DNA of 14,415 bases from NCBI GenBank assembly GCA_964399955.1, contig CAYNST010000090.1, forward strand, positions 1 to 14,415, read 5' to 3'. Positions 1 to 7,470 of this stretch are shown piece after piece. Each line of letters opens with the position of its first letter. Position 1 is the stretch's first letter. The DNA is from CAYNST01 sp964399955. GTDB lineage: Bacteria; Pseudomonadota; Gammaproteobacteria; Pseudomonadales; Cellvibrionaceae. The notes beneath the pieces were generated by a model. It did not search any database. It was not told the DNA's origin and saw only the letters and a program-made list of their open reading frames with translations. The translations under genes and the position numbers were made by a program.

Positions 1-96
1 TAGCAACCAACCGAACCAGTCGCCGAACCTTTGATAGGTTTGGCAGTCCTATTGTTAGAAGCTTTGTGACGCACCGCACATAATGGGAGGTTATCC

Positions 97-309
97 ATGA
101 AAGCCGTAGTGCAAAAAAACACCGGTCGTACAGACACCACGACCACCATCCTCAAGCGGCAACTGGTCAAGGAGATCGGCAGCCTGGAGCGTCAGATGGA
201 GCGCGTCAGGCAGCGGCCAGAATACGCGGATGACGCTGTCTTGCAAACGTTTGAGGCGATGGTTGGCAACCGTCGCAGAATGCTGCAGAACCTGCCTTTC
301 GAGGATTGA
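97..309 (+). CDS. Small hypothetical protein, 70 residues
   Basis: I do not recognise this protein. The case for it being a real gene is the Shine-Dalgarno sequence GGGAGG at 85-90, six bases before the ATG, plus a clean in-frame TGA. It has no signal peptide, membrane segment or cysteine. Residues 1-18 are polar with a Thr run. From about residue 19 to 63 the sequence is charged, rich in Arg, Glu, Gln and Leu, and looks helical, possibly a short coiled coil. The C-terminus is acidic (PFED). It is most likely a small cytoplasmic helical protein. It lies 318 bp upstream of gspA on the same strand, too far to infer a shared operon. The function is unknown; translation is fairly likely because of the Shine-Dalgarno sequence. 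Confidence 0.6.
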   Translation: MKAVVQKNTGRTDTTTTILKRQLVKEIGSLERQMERVRQRPEYADDAVLQTFEAMVGNRRRMLQNLPFED

Positions 310-351
310 TTGTCCGCCGACTGTAGCGGCTCCCTTGCTGTTTGCGCTTAA

Positions 352-378
352 AGTTGGCGCGGCCTTCCACCGCCAACT
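352..378. repeat. Inverted repeat (8-bp arms, 11-nt loop)
   Basis: AGTTGGCG at 352-359 and CGCCAACT at 371-378 are perfect reverse complements around an 11-base loop. It starts 42 bases after the stop of the small upstream gene. No T-run follows on either strand, so a standard intrinsic terminator is not well supported. It sits next to the AT-rich patch at 386-401, so a regulator binding site is an alternative. Confidence 0.4.
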
Positions 379-465
379 GGCCCCTTAAAATAACTTATAA
401 GAGGGTGCCCAGAGGCGGTTGGCCTTATCCTCTCTCGCTGTTACCATCCTGGCTGTTTAAGCGAT

Positions 466-494
466 TTGACATTTCGCGTTATCATTCAAGACTT
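466..494 (+). promoter_or_regulatory. Candidate gspA promoter (-35 only clear)
   Basis: TTGACA at 466-471 is a perfect sigma-70 -35 hexamer on the coding strand of gspA. At a 17-base spacing the -10 position reads AGACTT, which is poor. Transcription from here would give a leader of roughly 120-130 bases before the gspA ATG. The -35 hexamer could be a chance match. Confidence 0.25.
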
Positions 495-627
495 CTTTTG
501 AACCCGCCGGAAGCATTTCTAGTCTACAGTGTCTGCGTTGTCGCAATCACCGCTGTGCAGGTCGTCGTTGCAGGAATGCGGGTGAACCGCGCACAGTCTC
601 CAGATATCAACCCGCAGCCGACAAACT

Positions 628-2280
628 ATGTATCACAGCTATTTTGGATTGGACGAGCAGGCGTTTTCCATCTCGGTCAACCCGCGCTACCTTTATATGA
701 GCACGCAGCACCGGGAAGCCCTGGCTCATCTGCTGTACGGTGTCAACAGCGGCGGTTTCGTCATGCTCACCGGCGAGGTGGGCACCGGCAAGACCACCAT
801 CATCCGTGCGCTTTTGGAGCAACTGCCGGATACTGCAGATCTGGCGGTGGTCATGAACCCTTCGGCCAGCGCTCGCGATCTGCTGTGCAGTATCTGCGAT
901 GAGTTTGGCATTGAATACGCTCCGGGGGAGAGCAGCACCAAGGTTCTGACCGACTCATTGTTCAGTTTTTTGGCGCAAAACCACGGCCGTGGACGCAAAT
1001 CCATTGTGTTGATTGACGAAGCACAGTTGTTGCGCGTATCCACTCTGGAGCAGGTGCGTCTGCTGACCAATCTGGAAACAACCACTCAAAAACTACTGCA
1101 GATTATCCTGGTGGGGCAGCCAGAGCTTAACGAGCTGCTGGCCAAGCCGGCCCTGCGCCAACTGTCGCAAAGGATCACCGCGCGCTATCACCTGCGTCCG
1201 CTCAAAGAAGACGAAGTGGAAGCCTACATCAAACACCGGTTGCGAATTGCCGGTATGCCGGCCGGGCGCCAGCCCTTTCCGCCGGTTATCATCAAAAAGG
1301 TGTTCCAGGTCAGTCGAGGTATCCCGCGAATTATCAACGTTCTGTGTGACCGAATGCTGCTGGGCGCCTATAGCCGCGAGGCCACCCATGTTGACGGCGG
1401 CATTTATCGCCAGGCGCGGATGGAGGTGTTGGGCGGGGCCGAGCGCCAGGCGCGCAAACTCAATTATCGCGCTGCCCGGCCTTGGTTTTACCTGAGCGGC
1501 GGCCTGCTGGCTTTACTGGTTTTGAGCCTGTTGGTGGGCCAACTGTTTGGGAGTGAAGAGGTAGAGGTTGTTCAACCGCAACAGGTGCTGGCCGAGGGGC
1601 AGATAGTAAGGCCTGTGCCGGTGGCTCCTGCGGCAGTGGCGCCGTCACCGGCTACCGTGGCCGAGCGCCCACTGTGGTTGCGCAACAACGCGCCAGCCAT
1701 GGCAGAGCTGTTGTCCATAATGGGCATTGACGCGCCGGGGGCTGCGGGTGCCTGCCAAGCTGCGGCTGCAACCGGATACAGCTGTGAAAAACTGCGGGTG
1801 TCTACCTGGGACGAATTCCAGGCCTACAACCGGCCGGCGGTTCTTACCATTACCACCCCTTCGCGGCACATCGCCTATGTGCCGGTGGTGGCGGTGGACG
1901 AAGAGCGCGCCTGGATACAAACCGACGGAGCGCTGCAGACAATGCCACTTGGCGATTTGGGCCAACTGTGGACGGGTGAGTTTGAAATGGTCTGGCAGCG
2001 TCCGCCGGCGTTTACCGAGACCCTGGGCCTGGGCACTCGAGGCGCCATGGTGACCTGGCTTGCCCAGCGCTTTGCCGAGCTTGACCGCCAGTCTGCACCC
2101 CTGACCCGCGAGCATTTCAACGCTGCGCTGCAGACACGGGTGAAGCTGTTTCAGCAGTCACACGGTCTGCAGGACGACGGACTGGTGGGGATGCAAACCC
2201 TGCTAAAGATGAACGAAGTCTTGGGCCTGGAAAGGTCAATGAGCGAGCTGCAGGCCAGCCTGGCCCTGCCCCCAGAGTAA
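628..2280 (+). CDS. gspA: GspA/ExeA secretin-assembly ATPase
   Basis: This is a 550-residue inner-membrane ATPase of the GspA/ExeA family, which works with GspB to bind peptidoglycan and help assemble the type II secretion secretin. The N-terminus MYHSYFGLDEQAF is typical of the family and fixes the start, although no Shine-Dalgarno sequence precedes the ATG. The order is: cytoplasmic AAA domain at about 1-270, with Walker A GEVGTGKTT (49-57), Walker B IVLIDEAQ (126-133) and a GQPEL motif (163-167); one membrane helix at about 286-307; a Pro/Ala/Val-rich periplasmic linker; a region at about 355-458 resembling the C39-like domain of GspA proteins; and a C-terminal peptidoglycan-binding domain at about 470-530 with the QxxHGLxxDGxVGxxT pattern. 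gspB follows after 14 bp. No other gsp genes are in the window. Confidence 0.93.
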   Translation: MYHSYFGLDEQAFSISVNPRYLYMSTQHREALAHLLYGVNSGGFVMLTGEVGTGKTTIIRALLEQLPDTADLAVVMNPSASARDLLCSICDEFGIEYAPGESSTKVLTDSLFSFLAQNHGRGRKSIVLIDEAQLLRVSTLEQVRLLTNLETTTQKLLQIILVGQPELNELLAKPALRQLSQRITARYHLRPLKEDEVEAYIKHRLRIAGMPAGRQPFPPVIIKKVFQVSRGIPRIINVLCDRMLLGAYSREATHVDGGIYRQARMEVLGGAERQARKLNYRAARPWFYLSGGLLALLVLSLLVGQLFGSEEVEVVQPQQVLAEGQIVRPVPVAPAAVAPSPATVAERPLWLRNNAPAMAELLSIMGIDAPGAAGACQAAAATGYSCEKLRVSTWDEFQAYNRPAVLTITTPSRHIAYVPVVAVDEERAWIQTDGALQTMPLGDLGQLWTGEFEMVWQRPPAFTETLGLGTRGAMVTWLAQRFAELDRQSAPLTREHFNAALQTRVKLFQQSHGLQDDGLVGMQTLLKMNEVLGLERSMSELQASLALPPE

Positions 2281-2294
2281 ACTAGAGGCCAACC

Positions 2295-3215
2295 ATGTCC
2301 CTGATTCTCGATGCTTTGAAAAAATCCGAGCGGGAGCAGGAGGGGCTTGACCCCGCTGCCGAGCACGAGCCGTATCCCGCTTACACCTACAGCTGGACAA
2401 CTGACCGACGGGTACTGGTTTTGCTGGTGTCGGTGACGGTTTTGGTGCTCCTGGTCGTGGGGCTATTGATATTGCTGCTCTGGCCGCGCACAGCCCACAC
2501 GCCGCAGGTTTTCCCAGGCGGTGCAGTTGCGCAGGTGACTGAAGCCGTGCCGGTGCCACTCCAAGCACCCTCTGCAGCCCATCCCACCCCACCAGCGCGG
2601 CGCACCGCGCCATCGGAACCGGCTGAAGCGCACGCAGAGAGGACAGACGCGTCATCCTCCGTGGCGGTTGACCCGCAGGTACAAGCGCTCTACGGCACGC
2701 AGGTGGACCGCGAGGTTGCTCAGGTGGCCGAGCCGCCACCGGTGAGGGCCGCGCGGACCGCCACCGGCCTTACACCCGAGCAGCAGCATATCGACGCTGT
2801 CTGGCGGGAGATGCAGGAAGATAATCTGCGTGAAGGCCGGGCACTTCAGCAACGCGCAGAGAGCAGTAACGCGGCCCGCGCGCAGGCAGCCGCCCAGGCC
2901 ACAGCTGAGCCGGCGCGGGCTGCGGAGCCCCCAAAACCGGCCGCAGCACCCCCGCCCAACGGCTTGGCGGCCCACGCCGAATTAGCGTTTCTGCACGATC
3001 TGTCCACCGGGGTGCAAAGCACCATTCCTACGATGATGTACAGCCGGCACAATCATGCCGAGGGTTGGGTGATCATCAACAAGAAGCGGTTGCACGAAGG
3101 GGACCAGGTGGCGGATGGTCTGGTGATTGAGAAATTGCTGGAGGACGGTCTGATTTTGCGCATGCACGATTCCGCTTTCAGGTTGGCTGCGCTGAACAGC
3201 TGGGTGAATAACTAG
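2295..3215 (+). CDS. gspB: GspB/ExeB secretin-assembly partner
   Basis: This is a 306-residue bitopic inner-membrane protein that pairs with GspA during secretin insertion. The N-terminus MSLILDALKKSEREQ is the hallmark of GspB and confirms the start; GAGG lies seven bases upstream of the ATG. A short cytoplasmic tail is followed by one membrane helix at about 40-63 and a long Pro/Ala/Glu-rich, low-complexity periplasmic stretch (about 70-225). The conserved GspB C-terminal domain is at about 230-303, with STIPTMMYSRH, a WVIINKKRLHEGD segment and a closing VIEKLLEDGLILRM strand. It is almost certainly co-transcribed with gspA. It converges on waaA with a 52-bp gap in which I saw no clear terminator for either strand. 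The low-complexity middle is expected to diverge fast. Confidence 0.92.
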   Translation: MSLILDALKKSEREQEGLDPAAEHEPYPAYTYSWTTDRRVLVLLVSVTVLVLLVVGLLILLLWPRTAHTPQVFPGGAVAQVTEAVPVPLQAPSAAHPTPPARRTAPSEPAEAHAERTDASSSVAVDPQVQALYGTQVDREVAQVAEPPPVRAARTATGLTPEQQHIDAVWREMQEDNLREGRALQQRAESSNAARAQAAAQATAEPARAAEPPKPAAAPPPNGLAAHAELAFLHDLSTGVQSTIPTMMYSRHNHAEGWVIINKKRLHEGDQVADGLVIEKLLEDGLILRMHDSAFRLAALNSWVNN

Positions 3216-3267
3216 CAGATATTTCTAATAAGGTCGAACGGTTGCCAGAGTTGCAGGTTTTGTCTGT

Positions 3268-4560
3268 TCAGCCCTGTGCGTCAGAGCCGGGGTTGTCCGG
3301 CAGGTGTTGCAATACCAGCTCCATGAGCCTGTTCAACGCGCCACGGTTGCTGGCGGCAAATTGTTGTGCAATGGCGCCTACCCGCCGGCGCTCATCTTCG
3401 TCATCCAGCCAGGCATTGACCTGGTCGGCCCACTGCCCGCCATTGCGCACCGTCACCAGGCCGCCCGCCGCCTCCAGGCGTTCACTGATGTCGGCAAAGT
3501 TGAAAACGTTGGGTCCGCTCATGATCGGCAGGCCCCAGGCGGCCGGCTCTATCATATTGTGACCGCCCCGAGAAATGAAGCTGCCGCCCATGAAGACGAT
3601 GTCACTGGCACCGTACAGCAACATCATCTCGCCCATGGTATCGCCCAGCACCAGCTGAGTGTCGGGTTCGGGCGGCAGGGCGGTGCTGCGCCGCGCCATG
3701 TTGTAGCGCTCACCCACCAACCTGGCCACGGCCTCAAACCTATCCGGATGGCGCGGCACCAGTAGCAACAGTGCGTTGGGATGTTGTCTGAGCACTTGAT
3801 CAAATGCATCCAGCAACTGGGCTTCTTCCCCGTCGTGGGTGCTGGCGGCCATCAGGATGGTACGCCGCCCTCCGCAGGAGTACACCTCCTTCAGAGCAGC
3901 CGCCTGCTGCTGCAGTTTCTCGTCTACCTGAATGTCAAATTTGATGCTGCCGGTGACACACAAGCGCTCGTGCGGCAAACCCAGCTTGAGAAAGCGCTGT
4001 CCGTCGTCCGGATGTTGTGCCGCGACTGCGGTGAGGCAGCTGAGCATGCGGGATGTGGTTCTTTTGAAGCGAGCATAGCCTCGGGCTGAGCGCTCGGACA
4101 AGCGTGCATTGGCAAGAATAACCGGTATTTGCTGTTCTGCGCAGGCGGCCAGCATGTTGGGCCAGATTTCTGTCTCCATAACCACCGCAAGTGCCGGACG
4201 GGTGCGCTGCAGGAAGGCGCGCGCTATCCACGGGAGATCGTAAGGGGCGTAGACATGCAAAACACGCTCGCCAAAGGCCGAGCGCACACGCTCCGCACCC
4301 GTCGGTGTGGAAGTGGTTACCAGAACTTGCGCCCTGCCAGAGTCCAAAATGCGCTGGATCAGGCCGGTGGCGGCAATGGTTTCGCCCACGGACACGGCGT
4401 GTACCCACACCAGTGGCTGCTCGGAATTCAGAGCGGAAAAGCGCCCCAGCCGCTCCCACCAGCGGTGGCGGTAGCCCGGCAGCTTGCGCCCGCGCCACCA
4501 CAGGTGGGCAAAAACAAACGGCAGAGCAAGGGCAGTGACGGTGGTGTAAAGGCTGCGCAT
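3268..4560 (-). CDS. waaA: Kdo transferase (WaaA/KdtA)
   Basis: This is 3-deoxy-D-manno-octulosonic acid (Kdo) transferase, which adds Kdo from CMP-Kdo to the lipid A precursor at the cytoplasmic face of the inner membrane. It has 430 residues, normal for the family. A hydrophobic N-terminal anchor lies at about 5-20. The N-terminal GT-B half carries HAVSVGE with the probable catalytic Glu60, and VMETEIWP (127-134). The C-terminal half carries TGSIKFD (203-209), PRHPDRF (269-275) and the nucleotide-sugar binding pattern GGHNMIEP (332-339). The frame stays open upstream to another ATG at 4656. I chose MRSLYTT at 4560 because it gives the usual N-terminus, sits 14 bp after the msbA stop and has AAGAGA upstream; the longer start would overlap msbA by 82 bp. 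It is the last gene of a likely msbA-waaA operon. Confidence 0.95.
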   Translation of the reverse strand: MRSLYTTVTALALPFVFAHLWWRGRKLPGYRHRWWERLGRFSALNSEQPLVWVHAVSVGETIAATGLIQRILDSGRAQVLVTTSTPTGAERVRSAFGERVLHVYAPYDLPWIARAFLQRTRPALAVVMETEIWPNMLAACAEQQIPVILANARLSERSARGYARFKRTTSRMLSCLTAVAAQHPDDGQRFLKLGLPHERLCVTGSIKFDIQVDEKLQQQAAALKEVYSCGGRRTILMAASTHDGEEAQLLDAFDQVLRQHPNALLLLVPRHPDRFEAVARLVGERYNMARRSTALPPEPDTQLVLGDTMGEMMLLYGASDIVFMGGSFISRGGHNMIEPAAWGLPIMSGPNVFNFADISERLEAAGGLVTVRNGGQWADQVNAWLDDEDERRRVGAIAQQFAASNRGALNRLMELVLQHLPDNPGSDAQG

Positions 4561-4574
4561 GTTTTTTCTCTTGC

Positions 4575-6320
4575 CTACTGCGGCTCCGCAAATTGAGCGG
4601 CGTGCAGGCTGGCGTATTGCCCCTGCAGCGCCAGCAGCTCCCGGTGCGAGCCGCACTCGACAATGCGGCCGCTGTCCATCACCACGATTTTATCAGCACT
4701 TTCTATGGTGGACAGCCGATGGGCGATGATCAGCGTGGTTCTGCCCTGCTGCAGGGTTTCCAGCGCGGCCTGGATAGCTTTCTCGGACTCGTTGTCGAGT
4801 GCAGAGGTGGCTTCGTCCAAAACCAGAATGGGGGCATCTTTTAGCAGGGCGCGGGCCACTGCCAGACGTTGCTTTTGCCCGCCGGAAAGACGCGCGCCGT
4901 CTTCACCCACCTGTGTATCAAAACCCAGCGGCAGGCGCTCGATGAACTCCAGTGCATGAGCGTGCCGGGCAGCGCGCTGGATTTCATCGGCGGTGGCGTT
5001 CTCGCCACTTAAGCCGTAAGCAATGTTGCGCGCCACCGAATCGTTGAACAGCACTGTCTGCTGATTGACCAGTGCAATCTGCTGGCGCAGGCTTTGCAAT
5101 GTGACCTGGGTAATGTCCTGGCCGTCAATGAGGATACTGCCGGAGTCCAACTCATAAAAGCGCATCAGCAAATTGGCCAGAGTACTTTTACCGCTGCCCG
5201 AGCGGCCCACCAGGGCCACCGTCTGCCCCGGCTCCACCACCAGGTTAACATCCTGCAGACCTATCGCCTCGGCATTGTAGCGGAAGCAGGCGTTGCGTAA
5301 TTCGATGCGCCCCTGGTCAACGGTCAGCTCCTGCTGGCCCTGATCGGGCTCCGGTGGCAGGTCAATCACCTCAAAGATGGTTTCTGCTGCGGCCAGACCT
5401 TTCTGGATGGTCTCGTTGATGGAGCTTAAGCTGCGCAGGGGCTTGGCGATCATGGTGGCCGCAGTCAGGTAAGCCACTGCAGAACCTACATCGTCCTGCC
5501 AGAGCCACATAACCAGGAACAACATGATGGCCAGATCTATGGCAATGACCACGTGAAAGGCCGGCCCCTGCAGGGCCGCCACCCGCTCGTATTTGGTGGC
5601 CAGCGCGGTGTTTTCGTCGCTGGCACGGCTGAAGCGCTCTGCCTCGTAACGCTGGCCCAGAAAGCTGCGCACCAGACGAAACCCCTGCAGTGCCTCATTG
5701 GCAATATGGGTGATGCCGCCCATGCTCACCTGCATGCGCCTGCTCAGGCCGCGGAAGTAGCGGCTGGCCAAGGCAACCAACCCCACCAGTACCGGGGCAA
5801 TCAGCAAAAAGCACAGGGTCAGCAGCCAGTTCATGTAGAACATGAAGCCCAGCAATGCAATCACGCTGAAGCCGTCGCGCATGGCTACCTTGACGGCGTT
5901 GGTCACCGAGCCGGTAACCTGCTGAATGTTGTAAATCAACAGCGAGACCAGCTCGCCACTGGTGCGCCCGTCATAAAAGCGGTTGGGCAGATAAACCAGG
6001 GAAGTAAACAGCTCTTTGCGCAGGTCATTCACCACGCCCAGCCCAACCTTGGAGATGTAAAAATTGCCAAAGTAGTAGCCCACGCCGTGCAGAATGCGGG
6101 CAAGCACCACCGCCACAGGCACCATCACCATCAACTGGGTATCGCGGGTTTCCAGCCCACGGACAAAATACTCCATGAGCTTGGCCATGGCGGCTTCCAT
6201 GGCGGAAAAGATAACGAAGCCTATGACGCTGATGACAAAAAACTTGCGGTAGCGGGCGGCGTAGCCCAGCAGTCGGCGGTAGAGAACGGAATTGTCGCGC
6301 AGGGTTTTAGGTTTATTCAT
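4575..6320 (-). CDS. msbA: Lipid A export ABC transporter MsbA
   Basis: This is the ABC exporter that flips core-lipid A from the inner to the outer leaflet of the inner membrane, acting as a homodimer of fused half-transporters. At 581 residues it is the expected length. The transmembrane domain covers about 20-315, with hydrophobic segments near 28-45, 65-85, 150-190 and 255-275. The nucleotide-binding domain has Walker A GRSGSGKST (372-380), Q-loop VNQQTVLF (418-425), signature LSGGQ (478-482), Walker B ILVLDE (498-503), D-loop SALD (506-509) and switch His534. All catalytic motifs are intact. The start MNKPKTLRDNSVLYRRL fits the family. waaA follows after 14 bp, a pairing that makes sense because WaaA supplies MsbA's Kdo-bearing cargo. 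A generic multidrug exporter is less likely given this neighbour. Confidence 0.93.
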   Translation of the reverse strand: MNKPKTLRDNSVLYRRLLGYAARYRKFFVISVIGFVIFSAMEAAMAKLMEYFVRGLETRDTQLMVMVPVAVVLARILHGVGYYFGNFYISKVGLGVVNDLRKELFTSLVYLPNRFYDGRTSGELVSLLIYNIQQVTGSVTNAVKVAMRDGFSVIALLGFMFYMNWLLTLCFLLIAPVLVGLVALASRYFRGLSRRMQVSMGGITHIANEALQGFRLVRSFLGQRYEAERFSRASDENTALATKYERVAALQGPAFHVVIAIDLAIMLFLVMWLWQDDVGSAVAYLTAATMIAKPLRSLSSINETIQKGLAAAETIFEVIDLPPEPDQGQQELTVDQGRIELRNACFRYNAEAIGLQDVNLVVEPGQTVALVGRSGSGKSTLANLLMRFYELDSGSILIDGQDITQVTLQSLRQQIALVNQQTVLFNDSVARNIAYGLSGENATADEIQRAARHAHALEFIERLPLGFDTQVGEDGARLSGGQKQRLAVARALLKDAPILVLDEATSALDNESEKAIQAALETLQQGRTTLIIAHRLSTIESADKIVVMDSGRIVECGSHRELLALQGQYASLHAAQFAEPQ

Positions 6321-6344
6321 AGGTCCGTCGGGTGGTTTTCACCA

Positions 6345-6375
6345 AGGCGGTAGGCGCAAAGGCGCGAGGGGCAGG
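6345..6375. repeat. Imperfect ~8-nt tandem repeat before msbA
   Basis: Units AGGCGGT (6345), AGGCGCAA (6352) and AGGCGCGA (6360) run head to tail and decay into GGGGCAGG. The element lies 24 bases upstream of the msbA ATG, between msbA and the ilvE 3' palindrome. From memory it resembles intergenic elements of the CGCAAAGGCGCGAAG type scattered in many bacterial genomes; that resemblance was not checked. Confidence 0.45.
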
Positions 6376-6421
6376 TAAGTTCGCGTAAGGACTTTTAGCA
6401 CCCGTGCCGGGCGCTGAAGCC

Positions 6422-6447
6422 GCGCAAGCGGGGTACCCCGCTTGCGC
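6422..6447 (-). terminator. Perfect 26-bp palindrome after ilvE
   Basis: Two 13-base arms (GCGCAAGCGGGGT and its exact reverse complement) meet with no spacer at a GGTACC centre. The palindrome begins 7 bases after the ilvE stop codon, the usual place for a terminator hairpin. In RNA the central GUAC would form a 4-base loop on an 11-bp stem. No T-run follows on the minus strand, so it may act as an mRNA 3'-end stabiliser or a weak terminator rather than a strong intrinsic one. Confidence 0.55.
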
Positions 6448-6454
6448 ACTGGAT

Positions 6455-7384
6455 TTATTCGTTGACCGGGTTCAGCCAGCCCTGGTGCGCGGACAGCTTG
6501 CCTTTCACCGCCTGAAAATAAGCGGTTTGCAGGCGCTCTGTGACGGGGCCCCGCTGGCCGGCGCCGATGTTGCGGCCATCCAGCATGCGAATGGGCAGAA
6601 CCTCCGCCGCAGTACCGGTGAAGAAGGCTTCGTCGGCCACATACACTTCGTCGCGGGTTATGCGCTTTTCTTTGATGCTCAAACCCATATCCGCCGCCAG
6701 CTCAAAGATGGTCTTGCGGGTTATGCCATCAAGGCAGGAGGTCAGCTCCGGCGTGAACAATTGGCCGTCGCGCACAATGAAAACGTTCTCACCGCTGCCT
6801 TCGGCCACATAACCTTCGGCGTCCAGCAACAGGGCTTCTTCGCAGCCACAGTCCAGTGCCTCGCGCAGCGCCAGCATGGAGTTGATGTAATGCCCGTTGG
6901 CTTTGGCCTTGGTCATGGAGATATTGACATGGTGACGTGTATAGCTGGAGGTACGCACCTTGATGCCCTGCTCTTTGGCAGCAGGTGACATATAGGACGG
7001 CCAGTCCCAGGCAGCAACTATAACATGGGTTTTCAGGCCGTCGGCGCGCAGCCCCATGCCCTCGGCACCGTAAAATGCCATGGGCCGCAGATAGGCTTCG
7101 TGCAGATTATTGGCGCGAACCACCGCCCGCTGGGCGGCGTTCAGCTCGGCCTTGGTGAAAGGCATGTTCATGTTCATGATGTGCGCCGAGCGGAACAGGC
7201 GGTCGGTGTGCTCCTTCAGCTTGAAAATGCAGGTGCCCTGGCCCTCGGTTGCGTAGGCGCGTACGCCTTCAAATACACCCATGCCGTAATGCAAGGTGTG
7301 AGTCAATACGTGGATTTTGGCGTCGCGCCAGGGGACCATCTCACCGTCAAACCAGATCAAGCCGTCTCTATCGGCAAACGACAT
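6455..7384 (-). CDS. ilvE: Branched-chain amino acid aminotransferase
   Basis: This is a PLP-dependent class IV transaminase. It catalyses the last step of valine, leucine and isoleucine synthesis, amino transfer from glutamate to the branched 2-oxo acids, in the cytoplasm. The length is 309 residues, the same as E. coli IlvE. The PLP lysine is K161 in TKAKANGHY, aligned to the E. coli KAGGNY. The EGSGEN motif (195-200), the LHYGMGVFEG N-terminal pattern (31-40) and the phosphate-binding TGTAAE (256-261) are all intact. I chose MSFADRDGL at 7384 over an ATG five codons upstream because GGGAGA lies at good spacing before it and its N-terminus aligns with the family. It sits downstream of glnE, separated by a terminator hairpin, so it probably has its own weak promoter or depends on readthrough. 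Confidence 0.95.
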   Translation of the reverse strand: MSFADRDGLIWFDGEMVPWRDAKIHVLTHTLHYGMGVFEGVRAYATEGQGTCIFKLKEHTDRLFRSAHIMNMNMPFTKAELNAAQRAVVRANNLHEAYLRPMAFYGAEGMGLRADGLKTHVIVAAWDWPSYMSPAAKEQGIKVRTSSYTRHHVNISMTKAKANGHYINSMLALREALDCGCEEALLLDAEGYVAEGSGENVFIVRDGQLFTPELTSCLDGITRKTIFELAADMGLSIKEKRITRDEVYVADEAFFTGTAAEVLPIRMLDGRNIGAGQRGPVTERLQTAYFQAVKGKLSAHQGWLNPVNE

Positions 7385-7430
7385 ACAAATCTCTCCCAAC
7401 TTTATGTCAAGGTCGGTGCAATTGGGTTAT

Positions 7431-7460
7431 GTAAACGCCAAACGCCCGCGAAGGCGGGCG
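7431..7460 (-). terminator. Intrinsic terminator after glnE
   Basis: CGCCCGC at 7443-7449 and GCGGGCG at 7454-7460 form a perfect 7-bp GC stem with a 4-base loop, 10 bases after the glnE stop. On the minus strand the stem is followed by TTTGGCGTTT, an interrupted T-rich stretch. This fits a moderate Rho-independent terminator between glnE and ilvE. Confidence 0.75.
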
Positions 7461-7470
7461 GGCAGCACAA

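Larger units (their letters stand above)
310..627. other. Gap between small ORF and gspA
   Basis: No convincing gene was found in these 318 bases. One reading frame runs through the gap and into gspA in another phase; it has no family signature and I treat it as spurious. The stretch holds an inverted repeat (352-378), an unusually AT-rich patch at 386-401 with two -10-like hexamers (TAAAAT, TATAAG), and a consensus -35 hexamer TTGACA at 466-471. The gspA promoter should lie here because the upstream small gene is far away, but no complete -35/-10 pair is clear. Confidence 0.5.

Noticed and set aside
342..902. 186-codon frame overlapping the start of gspA
   Set aside because: Its last 275 bases overlap gspA in another phase, over the conserved GspA N-terminus and Walker A. 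It has no ribosome-binding site and no known domain.
4561..4656. N-terminal extension of waaA (ATG at 4656)
   Set aside because: It would overlap the msbA C-terminus by 82 bp and add 32 Ala/Arg-rich residues absent from the WaaA family. The ATG at 4560 gives the normal start.
5553..6353. 266-codon open frame on the plus strand
   Set aside because: It is antisense to msbA and rich in His and Gln, a typical shadow translation.
7382..7410. TTGACA on the minus strand (7410-7405) as an ilvE promoter
   Set aside because: At normal spacing the -10 would fall on the ilvE start codon, leaving no room for the GGGAGA ribosome-binding site in the transcript.
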